Source: Flavobacterium sp.
Lineage (GTDB): Bacteria > Bacteroidota > Bacteroidia > Flavobacteriales > Flavobacteriaceae
Direction of reading: 5' to 3'
DNA: 13,478 nt
Assembly (NCBI GenBank): GCA_024709705.1
Contig: JANJWE010000109.1
Span: 1 to 13,478, forward strand
Of this stretch, positions 1 to 6,970 are shown piece by piece. The translations under genes were made by a program, and so were the position numbers. The notes beneath the pieces were generated by a model that worked only from the letters and a program-made list of their open reading frames with translations, was not told where the DNA came from and did not search any database. Positions within the stretch are counted from its first letter, which is position 1, and every line of letters starts with the position of its first letter.

Positions 1-9
1 TTCAAAACT

Positions 10-17
10 TAGATTTG
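10..17 (+). promoter_or_regulatory. lysA promoter, -7 element
   Basis: TAGATTTG is an exact match to the Bacteroidota -7 consensus TAnnTTTG. It ends 14 bases before the lysA ATG, which would give a leader of roughly 8-10 nt. The matching -33 element (TTG or TTTG about 19-21 bases upstream) would fall outside the window, so only half of the promoter can be judged. Confidence 0.6.
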
Positions 18-31
18 CACCAAAAAAAAAG

Positions 32-1237
32 ATGAACCACAGCGATTTACTTCAAATAGCAGAAACATTCGGAAGTCCAACCTATGTATATGATGCAACT
101 AAAATTGAAAATCAGTACCACCGATTAGTTGGAGCTTTTTCAAAAGTAGAAAGACTTCGCATTCATTATGCAGTTAAAGCTTTATCCAATATAACCATTT
201 TGAAACTTTTCAAAAAATTAGGAGCCGGTTTGGATACAGTATCCCTACAAGAGGTGCAATTGGGGCTAAAAGCAGGTTTTGAACCTAATCATATTATATT
301 CACTCCCAATGGAGTTTCTATGGATGAAATTGAAGCAGTAGCGGCACTGGGGGTACAAATAAACATTGATAATTTATCTATTTTAGAACAATTTGGTACT
401 AAGAATCCTCAGATTCCGGTTTGTATAAGAATTAATCCGCATGTTATGGCGGGTGGAAACACCAATATATCGGTAGGTCATATAGATAGTAAATTTGGAA
501 TTTCTATACATCAATTACCGCATCTTTTGCGAATTGTTGAAAACACCGGAATGCATATTAATGGAATTCACATGCATACCGGTTCTGATATTTTGGATAT
601 TGATGTCTTTTTGTATGCTGCAGAAATCCTTTTTGAAACTGCTAAGCATTTTAAAACGTTGGATTTTATTGATTTTGGTAGCGGATTTAAAGTTCCTTAC
701 AAAAAAGACGACATAGAAACCAACGTAGAAGAATTAGGAAAAAAATTAACTAAAAGATTCAATCTTTTTGAAAAAGAATACGGTAGACCATTAACATTAG
801 CTTTTGAGCCCGGAAAGTTTTTGGTTAGCGAGTCCGGATTTTTTTTAGCCAAAGTAAATGTTGTCAAACAAACCACCTCAACCGTTTTTGCAGGAATTGA
901 CAGTGGATTTAACCACTTAATCAGACCCATGCTTTATGGTTCCTACCATCATATAGAAAACATTTCAAATCCCAAAGGGAAAGAACGCTTTTATTCTGTT
1001 GTGGGCTATATTTGTGAAACCGATACTTTTGCCAATAACAGAAGAATTTCTGAAATTAAAGAAGGAGATATTTTATGTTTTAAAAATGCGGGGGCTTATT
1101 GTTTTTCTATGGCCTCTAATTACAATTCCAGATTTAAACCGGCCGAAGTTTTATGGTACGATTCAAAAGCGATTCTCATTAGAGAGCGGGAAACTTTGGA
1201 TGATATTCTAAAAGGACAACCTGAAATTCAATTGTAA
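32..1237 (+). CDS. lysA: Diaminopimelate decarboxylase
   Basis: A PLP-dependent fold-III decarboxylase that converts meso-diaminopimelate to L-lysine plus CO2, the last step of lysine synthesis, in the cytoplasm. The 401 residues match the usual family length. The Schiff-base lysine is K49 in HYAVKALSN at the end of the first barrel strand. Other family marks are HMHTGSD (around 180-185), the glycine loop DFGSGF (214-219), EPGK at 259-262 (the EPGR phosphate/substrate motif with Lys for Arg), GYICETD with active-site C328/E329 contributed across the dimer, and NAGAY (352-356). The ATG at 32 lies just behind a -7 element and an A-rich tract, as is usual for Bacteroidota. The next gene is unrelated and a strong terminator separates them, so lysA appears monocistronic here. 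The related arginine decarboxylase at 5484 has a similar fold, but the C-terminal CETD and NAGAY signatures favour LysA for this gene. Confidence 0.93.
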   Translation: MNHSDLLQIAETFGSPTYVYDATKIENQYHRLVGAFSKVERLRIHYAVKALSNITILKLFKKLGAGLDTVSLQEVQLGLKAGFEPNHIIFTPNGVSMDEIEAVAALGVQINIDNLSILEQFGTKNPQIPVCIRINPHVMAGGNTNISVGHIDSKFGISIHQLPHLLRIVENTGMHINGIHMHTGSDILDIDVFLYAAEILFETAKHFKTLDFIDFGSGFKVPYKKDDIETNVEELGKKLTKRFNLFEKEYGRPLTLAFEPGKFLVSESGFFLAKVNVVKQTTSTVFAGIDSGFNHLIRPMLYGSYHHIENISNPKGKERFYSVVGYICETDTFANNRRISEIKEGDILCFKNAGAYCFSMASNYNSRFKPAEVLWYDSKAILIRERETLDDILKGQPEIQL

Positions 1238-1258
1238 AAAATAACTAACTCAACCTTG

Positions 1259-1296
1259 AAAGAGTCAAGTCTTCGGATTTGGCTCTTTTCCTTTTA
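1259..1296 (+). terminator. lysA terminator with UUCG tetraloop
   Basis: A 13-bp stem (1259-1271 with 1276-1288, two G-U wobbles) is closed by a TTCG tetraloop at 1272-1275 in the very stable C(UUCG)G context. It is followed by TTTTCCTTTT. It starts 21 bases after the lysA stop and lies about 60 bases before the next ATG. This is a textbook intrinsic terminator on the plus strand. Confidence 0.85.
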
Positions 1297-1335
1297 AATT
1301 AATAGTATATTAACGCTACCCTAAATTCATTTTAG

Positions 1336-1343
1336 TATTTTTG
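1336..1343 (+). promoter_or_regulatory. Alkaline phosphatase promoter, -7 element
   Basis: TATTTTTG fits TAnnTTTG exactly and sits 14 bases before the ATG at 1358, downstream of the lysA terminator. No convincing TTG/TTTG -33 element is visible at 19-21 bases upstream, so the match may be helped by the AT-rich background. I see no recognisable phosphate-responsive operator. Confidence 0.45.
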
Positions 1344-1357
1344 AAAAAAATAAATTC

Positions 1358-2776
1358 ATGAATCGCAGGAAATTTTTCAAAAACGGTACTCTTTTTACTT
1401 TGGGAACTACCCTTTTGAATCCGTTTGAAGGTTATACCAAAAATACAACAGATGCTTTTACAACTAAAGGCAAAAAAGCTAAGAATATCATTTTTTTGGT
1501 TAGTGATGGGATGAGTTCGGGAACCCTAAAGATGGCCGATTTGTATCTTTCAAGAAAAAACGGTGTTGGTTCCAATTGGCTAAATTTATATCGAGAAAAT
1601 AAAATATCTCGAGCATTAATGGATATGGCTTCGGCATCGTCTATAGTGACCGATTCGGCTGCAGCAAGTTCTTCTTGGGGAAGTGGTTTTCGGGTTAAAA
1701 ACGGTTCCCTAAATACTGGAGTAAATGGAGAAGTTTACCTTCCCATTTGGCAAAAATTCAAAAAAGCGGGTAAAATGGCAGGTTGTGTTACCACTGTACC
1801 CATAACGCATGCTACTCCAGCAGGATTTTGCGTAAACAGCAAAAGTAGAAACAGCCAAGAAGATATTGCTGAAAGTTATCTGGATATTCAATTTGATATA
1901 ATGATGGGAGGAGGTAATACTTATTTTGATCCCTCCAAAAGAAAAGATAAAAAAGACATGTACGCTGCTTTTCAATCAAAAGGATATCAAGTAGTAAAAA
2001 CCCGCAATGAAATGCAAAAAGCATCTAATGACAAACCCATTTTGGGTGTCTTTTTTGATGATGGCCTACCCTACAGCATAGATAGAGAGAATATTAAAGA
2101 TTTGGCCAACACCATTCCTACACTGGCAGAAATGACCCAAAAAGCTATTGACAGAATGAAAAATCATAAAAACGGATTTGTTTTGCAAGTAGAAGCCGGA
2201 AAAGTAGATTGGGCAGCTCATGCCAACGATATTGGCGGTTTACTTTATGACCAAATTGCATTTGATGAAGCGGTAAAAATTGCACTTGATTTTGCAGAAA
2301 AAGACAACGAAACTTTAGTTGTAATAACGACCGACCACGGAAATGCAAATCCCGGAATTATTTACGGCAAGAATGCCAATTCAAATTTTGATTCTATCCA
2401 GAATTTCAAACACACCAATGAATGGATTTTGAACGGATTTACACCCGAATCGACAATTTCACAAATCATTGAGCGGGTAGAATTTGCCAATGGTTTTGCA
2501 CTAACTACGGAAGAAGCTCAAACAATTCAGAGTTTTTATACCGGTTTACAAAAACAAGAAGACGGATTGTACAATTACAAAAATTTGCCTTTCAAAGTTT
2601 TTGCCGAAATGCAAAAAAACAAAACCTCTGTTGGATGGATAAGCATGGATCATTCGGCAGATTTTACAGAATTAGCCCTATTTGGAACCGGAAGTGAAAA
2701 ATTAAAGCCTTTTATAAAAAATACCGACTTGCATTATTTTTTACTCGAAGCTGCAGAAGTGGAAAATAAATTTTAA
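1358..2776 (+). CDS. Alkaline phosphatase, Tat-exported
   Basis: A metal-dependent phosphomonoesterase of the alkaline phosphatase superfamily that releases inorganic phosphate from organic phosphate esters in the periplasm or outside the cell. The N-terminus carries a twin-arginine motif, NRRKFF (2-7), followed by a short hydrophobic stretch (about 11-23). This points to Tat export of a folded metalloenzyme and not to a lipoprotein, since no lipobox cysteine is present. All core residues are visible: metal ligand D50 in VSDGM, catalytic S100 in TDSA, H151 in THATPAG, E279 in VEAGK, D284 and H288 in VDWAAHAND, D326/H327 in TTDHGN, and H432 in MDHSAD near the C-terminus. The 472-residue length is typical. 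A stretch of about 90 residues lies between the DHG and DHS motifs, as in other family members. Natural substrate preference cannot be read from the sequence. It is convergent with proline dehydrogenase. Confidence 0.9.
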   Translation: MNRRKFFKNGTLFTLGTTLLNPFEGYTKNTTDAFTTKGKKAKNIIFLVSDGMSSGTLKMADLYLSRKNGVGSNWLNLYRENKISRALMDMASASSIVTDSAAASSSWGSGFRVKNGSLNTGVNGEVYLPIWQKFKKAGKMAGCVTTVPITHATPAGFCVNSKSRNSQEDIAESYLDIQFDIMMGGGNTYFDPSKRKDKKDMYAAFQSKGYQVVKTRNEMQKASNDKPILGVFFDDGLPYSIDRENIKDLANTIPTLAEMTQKAIDRMKNHKNGFVLQVEAGKVDWAAHANDIGGLLYDQIAFDEAVKIALDFAEKDNETLVVITTDHGNANPGIIYGKNANSNFDSIQNFKHTNEWILNGFTPESTISQIIERVEFANGFALTTEEAQTIQSFYTGLQKQEDGLYNYKNLPFKVFAEMQKNKTSVGWISMDHSADFTELALFGTGSEKLKPFIKNTDLHYFLLEAAEVENKF

Positions 2777-2782
2777 ATAAAA

Positions 2783-2820
2783 CACCCCAAATCGTTTTGA
2801 ACTTTTTGGGGTGGTTTTTT
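2783..2820. terminator. Terminator between convergent genes (alkaline phosphatase / proline dehydrogenase)
   Basis: A 9-bp perfect stem CACCCCAAA (2783-2791) with TTTGGGGTG (2805-2813) encloses a 13-base loop and is followed by six T residues on the plus strand. It lies 6 bases after the phosphatase stop. Its T-tract overlaps the stop codon of the minus-strand proline dehydrogenase (2819-2821). On the minus strand the hairpin is followed by TTTTATTT, so it could end both transcripts. Confidence 0.8.
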
Positions 2821-3991
2821 ATTCTTCTAATTTACGTCGAGTTCGCTCTTTTTTTAGTAACATAAGCTCTCTACTGGTTTGACCGGCAACTGATGTATTT
2901 TCTTCTGCTCTGCGAATTAAATAGGGCATTACATCACGAACGGGTCCAAATGGTAAATACTTTGCTACATTATAACCATGTGCTGCCAAATTGTAACTAA
3001 TGTTATCACTCATTCCGTAAAGCTGTCCAAACCAAATTCGCTTATCATCACCTGCCAAACCATTTAATTTCATCAATTCAATTAATTTATAAGAACTCAT
3101 TTCATTATGGGTTCCTGCAAAAAGAGCCATTCTATCAATATTTTCTATCATATAGGCAACTGCGGCATCATAATTGGCATCAGAAGCTGGTTTACTCGAA
3201 CAAATAGGAGTTAAATACCCTTTTTCCTCTGCTCTTTTATTTTCCTTTTCCATGTAGGCACCGCGAACCAATTTCATACCAATATGAAAGCCATCTTGTT
3301 GAGCTTGTTGGTGTAATTTTTTAAGGTAATCCAATCTATCCCATCTATACATTTGCAGCGTATTAAAGACTATGGCTTTTTGGGTATTGTATTTTTTCAT
3401 GAGTTGAGCCACTAAATCATCTGCAGCATCTTGCATCCAACTCTCCTCGGCATCAATCAAAAGTGGTACATCATTTTCATAAGCTTTTTTACATACTGTT
3501 TCATACCGATGCACTACCCTATTCCATTCCTCTTGCTCTTCTGTTGTTAGTTCTTTTTTTTCACCAACTTTAGTATATAAATCCAATCTTCCAAAACCTG
3601 TCGGTTTAAAAACCGCAAAGGGTATGGCTTGTTTTTCTTTGGCAAAATCAATGATTTTTAAAGTTTTTTGCATGGCCGCATCAAATTCGCTTTCTTCCTC
3701 TTTTCCTTCTACCGAATAATCTAAAACAGAACAAACCCCTTTGGTAAACATTCGCTCCATAACCGGCATACAATCGTCTTCACTTACTCCCCCACAAAAA
3801 TGATCAAAAACCGAAGCTCTTATTAGACCTTCTACCGGTAAATGGGCTTTCAGAGCAAAATTGGTAACCGCAGTACCTATTCGTACCAAGGGCTCACTAT
3901 CTATCATTTTAAACAAAAAATAGGCTCTATCTAATTCAGTATCACTTTTAAGAGCAAAAGCAATTTGCGTATTGTCGAAATATTTTTCCAT
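2819..3991 (-). CDS. Proline dehydrogenase (monofunctional)
   Basis: An FAD-dependent enzyme that oxidises L-proline to pyrroline-5-carboxylate, the first step of proline use as carbon and nitrogen source. It is normally loosely membrane-associated and passes electrons to quinone. From the ATG at 3991 the protein has 390 residues, a single-domain PRODH without a fused P5C dehydrogenase or DNA-binding domain. TIM-barrel motifs are in order: KPTGFGR, LLIDAEESW, FNTLQMYRWDR, KLVRGAYMEKE (about 240-250), GTHNE, FGQLYGMSD (about 321-329), and the C-terminal substrate-binding RRAEEN (about 360-365). A longer frame reaches 4015 through a TTG codon, but that codon is part of the -7 promoter element, so transcription should start inside the extension. 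It is divergent from aroB. The P5C dehydrogenase partner is not in this window. Confidence 0.92.
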   Translation of the reverse strand: MEKYFDNTQIAFALKSDTELDRAYFLFKMIDSEPLVRIGTAVTNFALKAHLPVEGLIRASVFDHFCGGVSEDDCMPVMERMFTKGVCSVLDYSVEGKEEESEFDAAMQKTLKIIDFAKEKQAIPFAVFKPTGFGRLDLYTKVGEKKELTTEEQEEWNRVVHRYETVCKKAYENDVPLLIDAEESWMQDAADDLVAQLMKKYNTQKAIVFNTLQMYRWDRLDYLKKLHQQAQQDGFHIGMKLVRGAYMEKENKRAEEKGYLTPICSSKPASDANYDAAVAYMIENIDRMALFAGTHNEMSSYKLIELMKLNGLAGDDKRIWFGQLYGMSDNISYNLAAHGYNVAKYLPFGPVRDVMPYLIRRAEENTSVAGQTSRELMLLKKERTRRKLEE

Positions 3992-4012
3992 GAAAATTTG
4001 AAAATAATACAG

Positions 4013-4020
4013 CAAAGATA
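4013..4020 (-). promoter_or_regulatory. Proline dehydrogenase promoter, -7 element
   Basis: Read on the minus strand this is TATCTTTG, an exact TAnnTTTG match, ending 21 bases before the ATG at 3991. A transcript start about 6 bases downstream leaves a leader of roughly 15 nt and excludes the apparent TTG start at 4015. No clear -33 TTG is visible. Confidence 0.6.
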
Positions 4021-4126
4021 AGCACTCTTTGAGAATCTTATACTTTTTTTGACTTAATTTGTATCTACTTTTTTAAAGTATCAAAAATTACATTTATTTG
4101 ATTTTTTATCTATCCCGTATAATTAT

Positions 4127-5191
4127 ATGCAAACAATACAATCCTCAAAATATGCTATTTACTTTAATGAAAAAGGATACTCTTACTTGAATAGTGAATT
4201 GAAAATTTCAAAATATTCCAAAGTCTTTATCCTTTGCGATAGTCATACCTATGAAAATTGTTTACCAAATTTTCTCTCGCAATTAGAAACTGATATTCCA
4301 ATAGAAATTATTGAAATAGAGCCCGGCGAATCTCAAAAAACTATTGAAACCTGTGTACAACTATGGAATGCATTATCTGAATTGGGCGGAGATCGTAAAT
4401 CGGTTTTATTATCTTTGGGTGGAGGTGTTGTAACAGACACCGGAGGATTTGTAGCTTGTACTTTTAAGCGAGGAATTGATTTTATTCACATACCAACTTC
4501 CCTTTTAGGAATGGTAGATGCTGCGGTTGGCGGCAAAAATGGTGTAGACTTAGGTCACTTAAAAAACCAAATTGGAGTCATTTCAAATCCGAAAGCAGTT
4601 CTAATAGACACGCAATTTTTAAACACTTTACCCCCCGAACAAATGCGTTCCGGTTTTGCAGAAATGTTAAAGCATGGATTAATAGCAGACCAAATATATT
4701 GGGAAACCCTACAAAACTTTTCTGAACTTACCACTTCAAATTTGGATGAATTAATTTACCAATCTGTTGAAATAAAAAATACCATTGTTTTGATGGACCC
4801 AACCGAAAATGGAATCCGAAAAGCTCTTAATTTTGGACATACTTTGGGGCATGCCATTGAAAGTTATTTGCTGGAAATACCCGAAAGAAGCCTGCTCCAC
4901 GGCGAAGCTATAGCTATAGGAATGGTTTTAGAAAGCTATATTTCGTTAAAGAAAAATAAAATTTCCTATGATGCTTATACCGAAATTAAAGAGTTTATAC
5001 TTTCGGTTTTTGAAAGGGTTCCTTTTAGCCAATCGGATATTGAAAATATCATAAAATTATTAATACACGACAAAAAAAATGAATACGGTACCATTCAATT
5101 TGTTTTGCTCAACGGAATAGGCTCTGTTACCTACAATGAACAAGTACCCGATTCTATTTTAAGAGAAGCATTTGAAGACTATAAAAGATAA
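4127..5191 (+). CDS. aroB: 3-dehydroquinate synthase
   Basis: Converts DAHP to 3-dehydroquinate, the second step of the shikimate pathway to aromatic amino acids, using NAD+ and a divalent metal such as Zn2+ in the cytoplasm. The 354 residues are the normal size. Nucleotide-binding residues are in LGGGVVTDTGGF (about 97-108), followed by the conserved IPTSLLGMVDAAVGGKNGVD segment (122-141). The three metal ligands are visible: E179 in GFAEM, H238 in FGHTLGHAIE and H258 in LHGEA. The family signature KNQIG (146-150) is present. The upstream 110 bases are shared with the divergent proline dehydrogenase gene. They contain only a near-match -7 (TACATTTA at 4089-4096) with poor spacing to any TTTG, so the promoter is uncertain. 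No hairpin terminator follows, so readthrough into the small ORF and speA is possible. Confidence 0.95.
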   Translation: MQTIQSSKYAIYFNEKGYSYLNSELKISKYSKVFILCDSHTYENCLPNFLSQLETDIPIEIIEIEPGESQKTIETCVQLWNALSELGGDRKSVLLSLGGGVVTDTGGFVACTFKRGIDFIHIPTSLLGMVDAAVGGKNGVDLGHLKNQIGVISNPKAVLIDTQFLNTLPPEQMRSGFAEMLKHGLIADQIYWETLQNFSELTTSNLDELIYQSVEIKNTIVLMDPTENGIRKALNFGHTLGHAIESYLLEIPERSLLHGEAIAIGMVLESYISLKKNKISYDAYTEIKEFILSVFERVPFSQSDIENIIKLLIHDKKNEYGTIQFVLLNGIGSVTYNEQVPDSILREAFEDYKR

Positions 5192-5210
5192 CATTTTTTT
5201 TAAGTCATCG

Positions 5211-5243
5211 TTTGCATTTGGGTTATATTATTTTTTACATTTG
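5211..5243 (+). promoter_or_regulatory. Promoter upstream of the small ORF and speA
   Basis: TTTG at 5211-5214 and TACATTTG at 5236-5243 are separated by 21 bases, which fits both halves of the Bacteroidota housekeeping promoter (-33 TTTG, -7 TAnnTTTG). It is the only promoter in the window with both boxes convincing. The expected start point, about 5-7 bases after the final G, coincides with the ATG at 5249. The transcript would therefore be leaderless for the small ORF, or would carry a leader of about 235 nt before speA. Confidence 0.65.
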
Positions 5244-5248
5244 CCACG

Positions 5249-5428
5249 ATGAAAAATACTAAAAATAAAACTGAAATTCCTGTTTGTCTCAACAAGCAGA
5301 ATTGGGTTTTGAACCGTTTTTTAAAAAAAACTAAAGCAACCCAAAACGTATTGGTATTAGACACTTCTCAAGATTCATTTTTGTTTCATGAAAAACTGCA
5401 AATTATTTTTGCAAATATTAGAGTTTGA
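5249..5428 (+). CDS. Small ORF of 59 codons in the leader region of speA
   Basis: An ATG-to-TGA frame of 59 codons fills most of the 292-base space between aroB and speA. I do not recognise the protein. It is basic at the N-terminus (MKNTKNKTE), continues with a Trp- and Lys-containing stretch (NKQNWVLNRFLKKTKATQ), and ends in a more hydrophobic part with VLVLDTSQDSFLFHE. It has no signal peptide, membrane segment or known motif. The ATG lies only 5 bases behind an exact -7 element, so translation would have to be leaderless. The stop is 55 bases before the speA ATG. It could be a genuine small protein, an upstream leader ORF that influences speA expression, or chance. The matching promoter and the absence of another gene in the gap make it worth keeping. 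Confidence 0.45.
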   Translation: MKNTKNKTEIPVCLNKQNWVLNRFLKKTKATQNVLVLDTSQDSFLFHEKLQIIFANIRV

Positions 5429-5483
5429 AAATAAGATAATTGAATTTTTTAATTTATCTTTAATCTAATATACTGAAATTTAA

Positions 5484-6884
5484 ATGAATACAAAATATTC
5501 CGACTTAATCAATCAAACTTTTTATTTTCCACAGGAAGAATTTACTTTAAACAAAGACAATTTACAGTTTCACAATATTGATTTAATGAAAATTGTAGAG
5601 CAATATGGTACGCCTTTAAAGTTTACTTATTTGCCTCAAATCTCAAATAATATCAATCGAGCTAAAGGTTGGTTTCGAAAAGCAATGGAAAAGAATAAGT
5701 ATGATGCCAAATACTACTATTGCTATTGCACAAAAAGTTCTCACTTTAGTTTTATCATGAATGAGGCTTTTAAAAATAATATTCACATTGAAACTTCATC
5801 GGCATTTGACATCAATATTGTTGAAAATTTGATGGCTGAAGGTAAAATCAATAAAAACACCTACGTGGTTTGTAACGGTTTTAAACGCGAACAATATATT
5901 GATAACATTGCCCGATTGATCAACAACGGTCATTCTAAAACCATTCCGGTTATTGACAATTTTGAAGAATTGGATTTGTTACAAGAAAAAATAGATGGTA
6001 AATTTAAAATTGGTATCCGAATAGCTGCTGAAGAGGAACCCAAATTTGAGTTTTATACTTCCAGATTAGGAATTGGATATAAAAATATAGTTCCCTTTTA
6101 CAGAAAGCAAATTGAAGAAAATAAGAAAGTTGAACTTAAAATGTTACACTTTTTTATCAATACAGGAATTAGAGACACCGCTTATTATTGGAATGAACTT
6201 TTAAAATGTATGAAAGTTTATGTGGCTCTTAAGAAAGAATGCCCTACTCTTGACAGTTTGAACATTGGAGGTGGATTTCCCATAAAAAATTCGTTAGCAT
6301 TTGAATACGACTACCAATACATGATTGACGAAATTATCAATCAAATCAAAATTGCATGTGAAGAAGCTGATGTTGACGTACCCAATATTTTTACCGAATT
6401 TGGATCGTTTACCGTTGGTGAAAGTGGCGGAGCCATTTATCAGGTTTTGTACCAAAAACAACAAAATGATCGAGAAAAATGGAATATGATTGATTCTTCT
6501 TTCATAACAACTTTACCCGATACTTGGGCAATAAACAAACGTTTTGTAATGTTGGCCATTAACCGCTGGAACGATACTTACGAAAGAGTACTTCTAGGAG
6601 GGCTAACTTGTGATAGTGATGATTATTACAATTCAGAACAAAACATGAATGCCGTATATCTACCCAAATACAATAAAGAAAAACCGTTGTATATTGGTTT
6701 TTTTAACACCGGAGCTTATCAAGAAACTATTGGAGGATTTGGCGGTTTACACCATTGTTTGATTCCGCAACCCAAACATATACTTATTGACCGAGACGAA
6801 AATGGAATTTTGGCTACAGAGGTTTTCTCTGAACAACAAAATGCCGATCAAGTTCTATCCATTTTGGGATACGGAAAAAAATAA
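5484..6884 (+). CDS. speA: Arginine decarboxylase (short Bacteroidota type)
   Basis: A PLP-dependent fold-III decarboxylase predicted to convert L-arginine to agmatine, the entry step to polyamines, in the cytoplasm. The PLP lysine is K84 in CYCTKSSH. The glycine loop is NIGGGFP, with TEFGSFTVGESGG in the position of the EPGR-type phosphate site and LLGGLTCDSDDYY as the C-terminal cysteine/aspartate active-site segment contributed across the dimer. The 466 residues are much shorter than the roughly 650-residue E. coli SpeA. This shorter form is the one I recognise from flavobacteria, where it is annotated as arginine decarboxylase. Substrate is inferred from that family resemblance and not proved here; other basic amino acids or carboxylated polyamines are possible for this fold. 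The deoxyhypusine-synthase-like gene follows after 86 bases, suggesting a shared polyamine function. No agmatinase gene is adjacent. Confidence 0.85.
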   Translation: MNTKYSDLINQTFYFPQEEFTLNKDNLQFHNIDLMKIVEQYGTPLKFTYLPQISNNINRAKGWFRKAMEKNKYDAKYYYCYCTKSSHFSFIMNEAFKNNIHIETSSAFDINIVENLMAEGKINKNTYVVCNGFKREQYIDNIARLINNGHSKTIPVIDNFEELDLLQEKIDGKFKIGIRIAAEEEPKFEFYTSRLGIGYKNIVPFYRKQIEENKKVELKMLHFFINTGIRDTAYYWNELLKCMKVYVALKKECPTLDSLNIGGGFPIKNSLAFEYDYQYMIDEIINQIKIACEEADVDVPNIFTEFGSFTVGESGGAIYQVLYQKQQNDREKWNMIDSSFITTLPDTWAINKRFVMLAINRWNDTYERVLLGGLTCDSDDYYNSEQNMNAVYLPKYNKEKPLYIGFFNTGAYQETIGGFGGLHHCLIPQPKHILIDRDENGILATEVFSEQQNADQVLSILGYGKK

Positions 6885-6903
6885 ATTTTTAGCTACAAAA
6901 GAA

Positions 6904-6934
6904 TTTGACTTTTCACAAAAAAAGTTTTTCTTTG
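6904..6934 (+). promoter_or_regulatory. Possible weak promoter for the deoxyhypusine-synthase-like gene
   Basis: TTTG at 6904-6907 and TTTCTTTG at 6927-6934 (one mismatch to TAnnTTTG) are spaced by 19 bases inside the gap behind speA. Start of transcription would be near 6940, about 30 bases before the ATG at 6971. No terminator separates speA from this gene, so this would be a secondary promoter at most. Confidence 0.3.
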
Positions 6935-6970
6935 AGCAGTCTATAAAAAATAGCAAATACACTATATAAA

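Noticed and set aside
495..1211. Several 70-77 codon frames within lysA on both strands
   Set aside because: All overlap a complete LysA with intact catalytic residues. They are out-of-frame shadows without independent signals.
4089..4096. TACATTTA as the aroB -7 promoter element
   Set aside because: It mismatches at the final G and the nearest TTTG is 27 bases away, beyond the usual spacing. It is not listed as a feature.
6787..6969. A 60-codon plus-strand frame across the end of speA and the gap before the next gene
   Set aside because: More than half lies inside speA in another frame, it has no promoter or family resemblance, and it runs up to one base before the next gene's ATG by chance. 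The gap itself shows only a weak promoter-like sequence.
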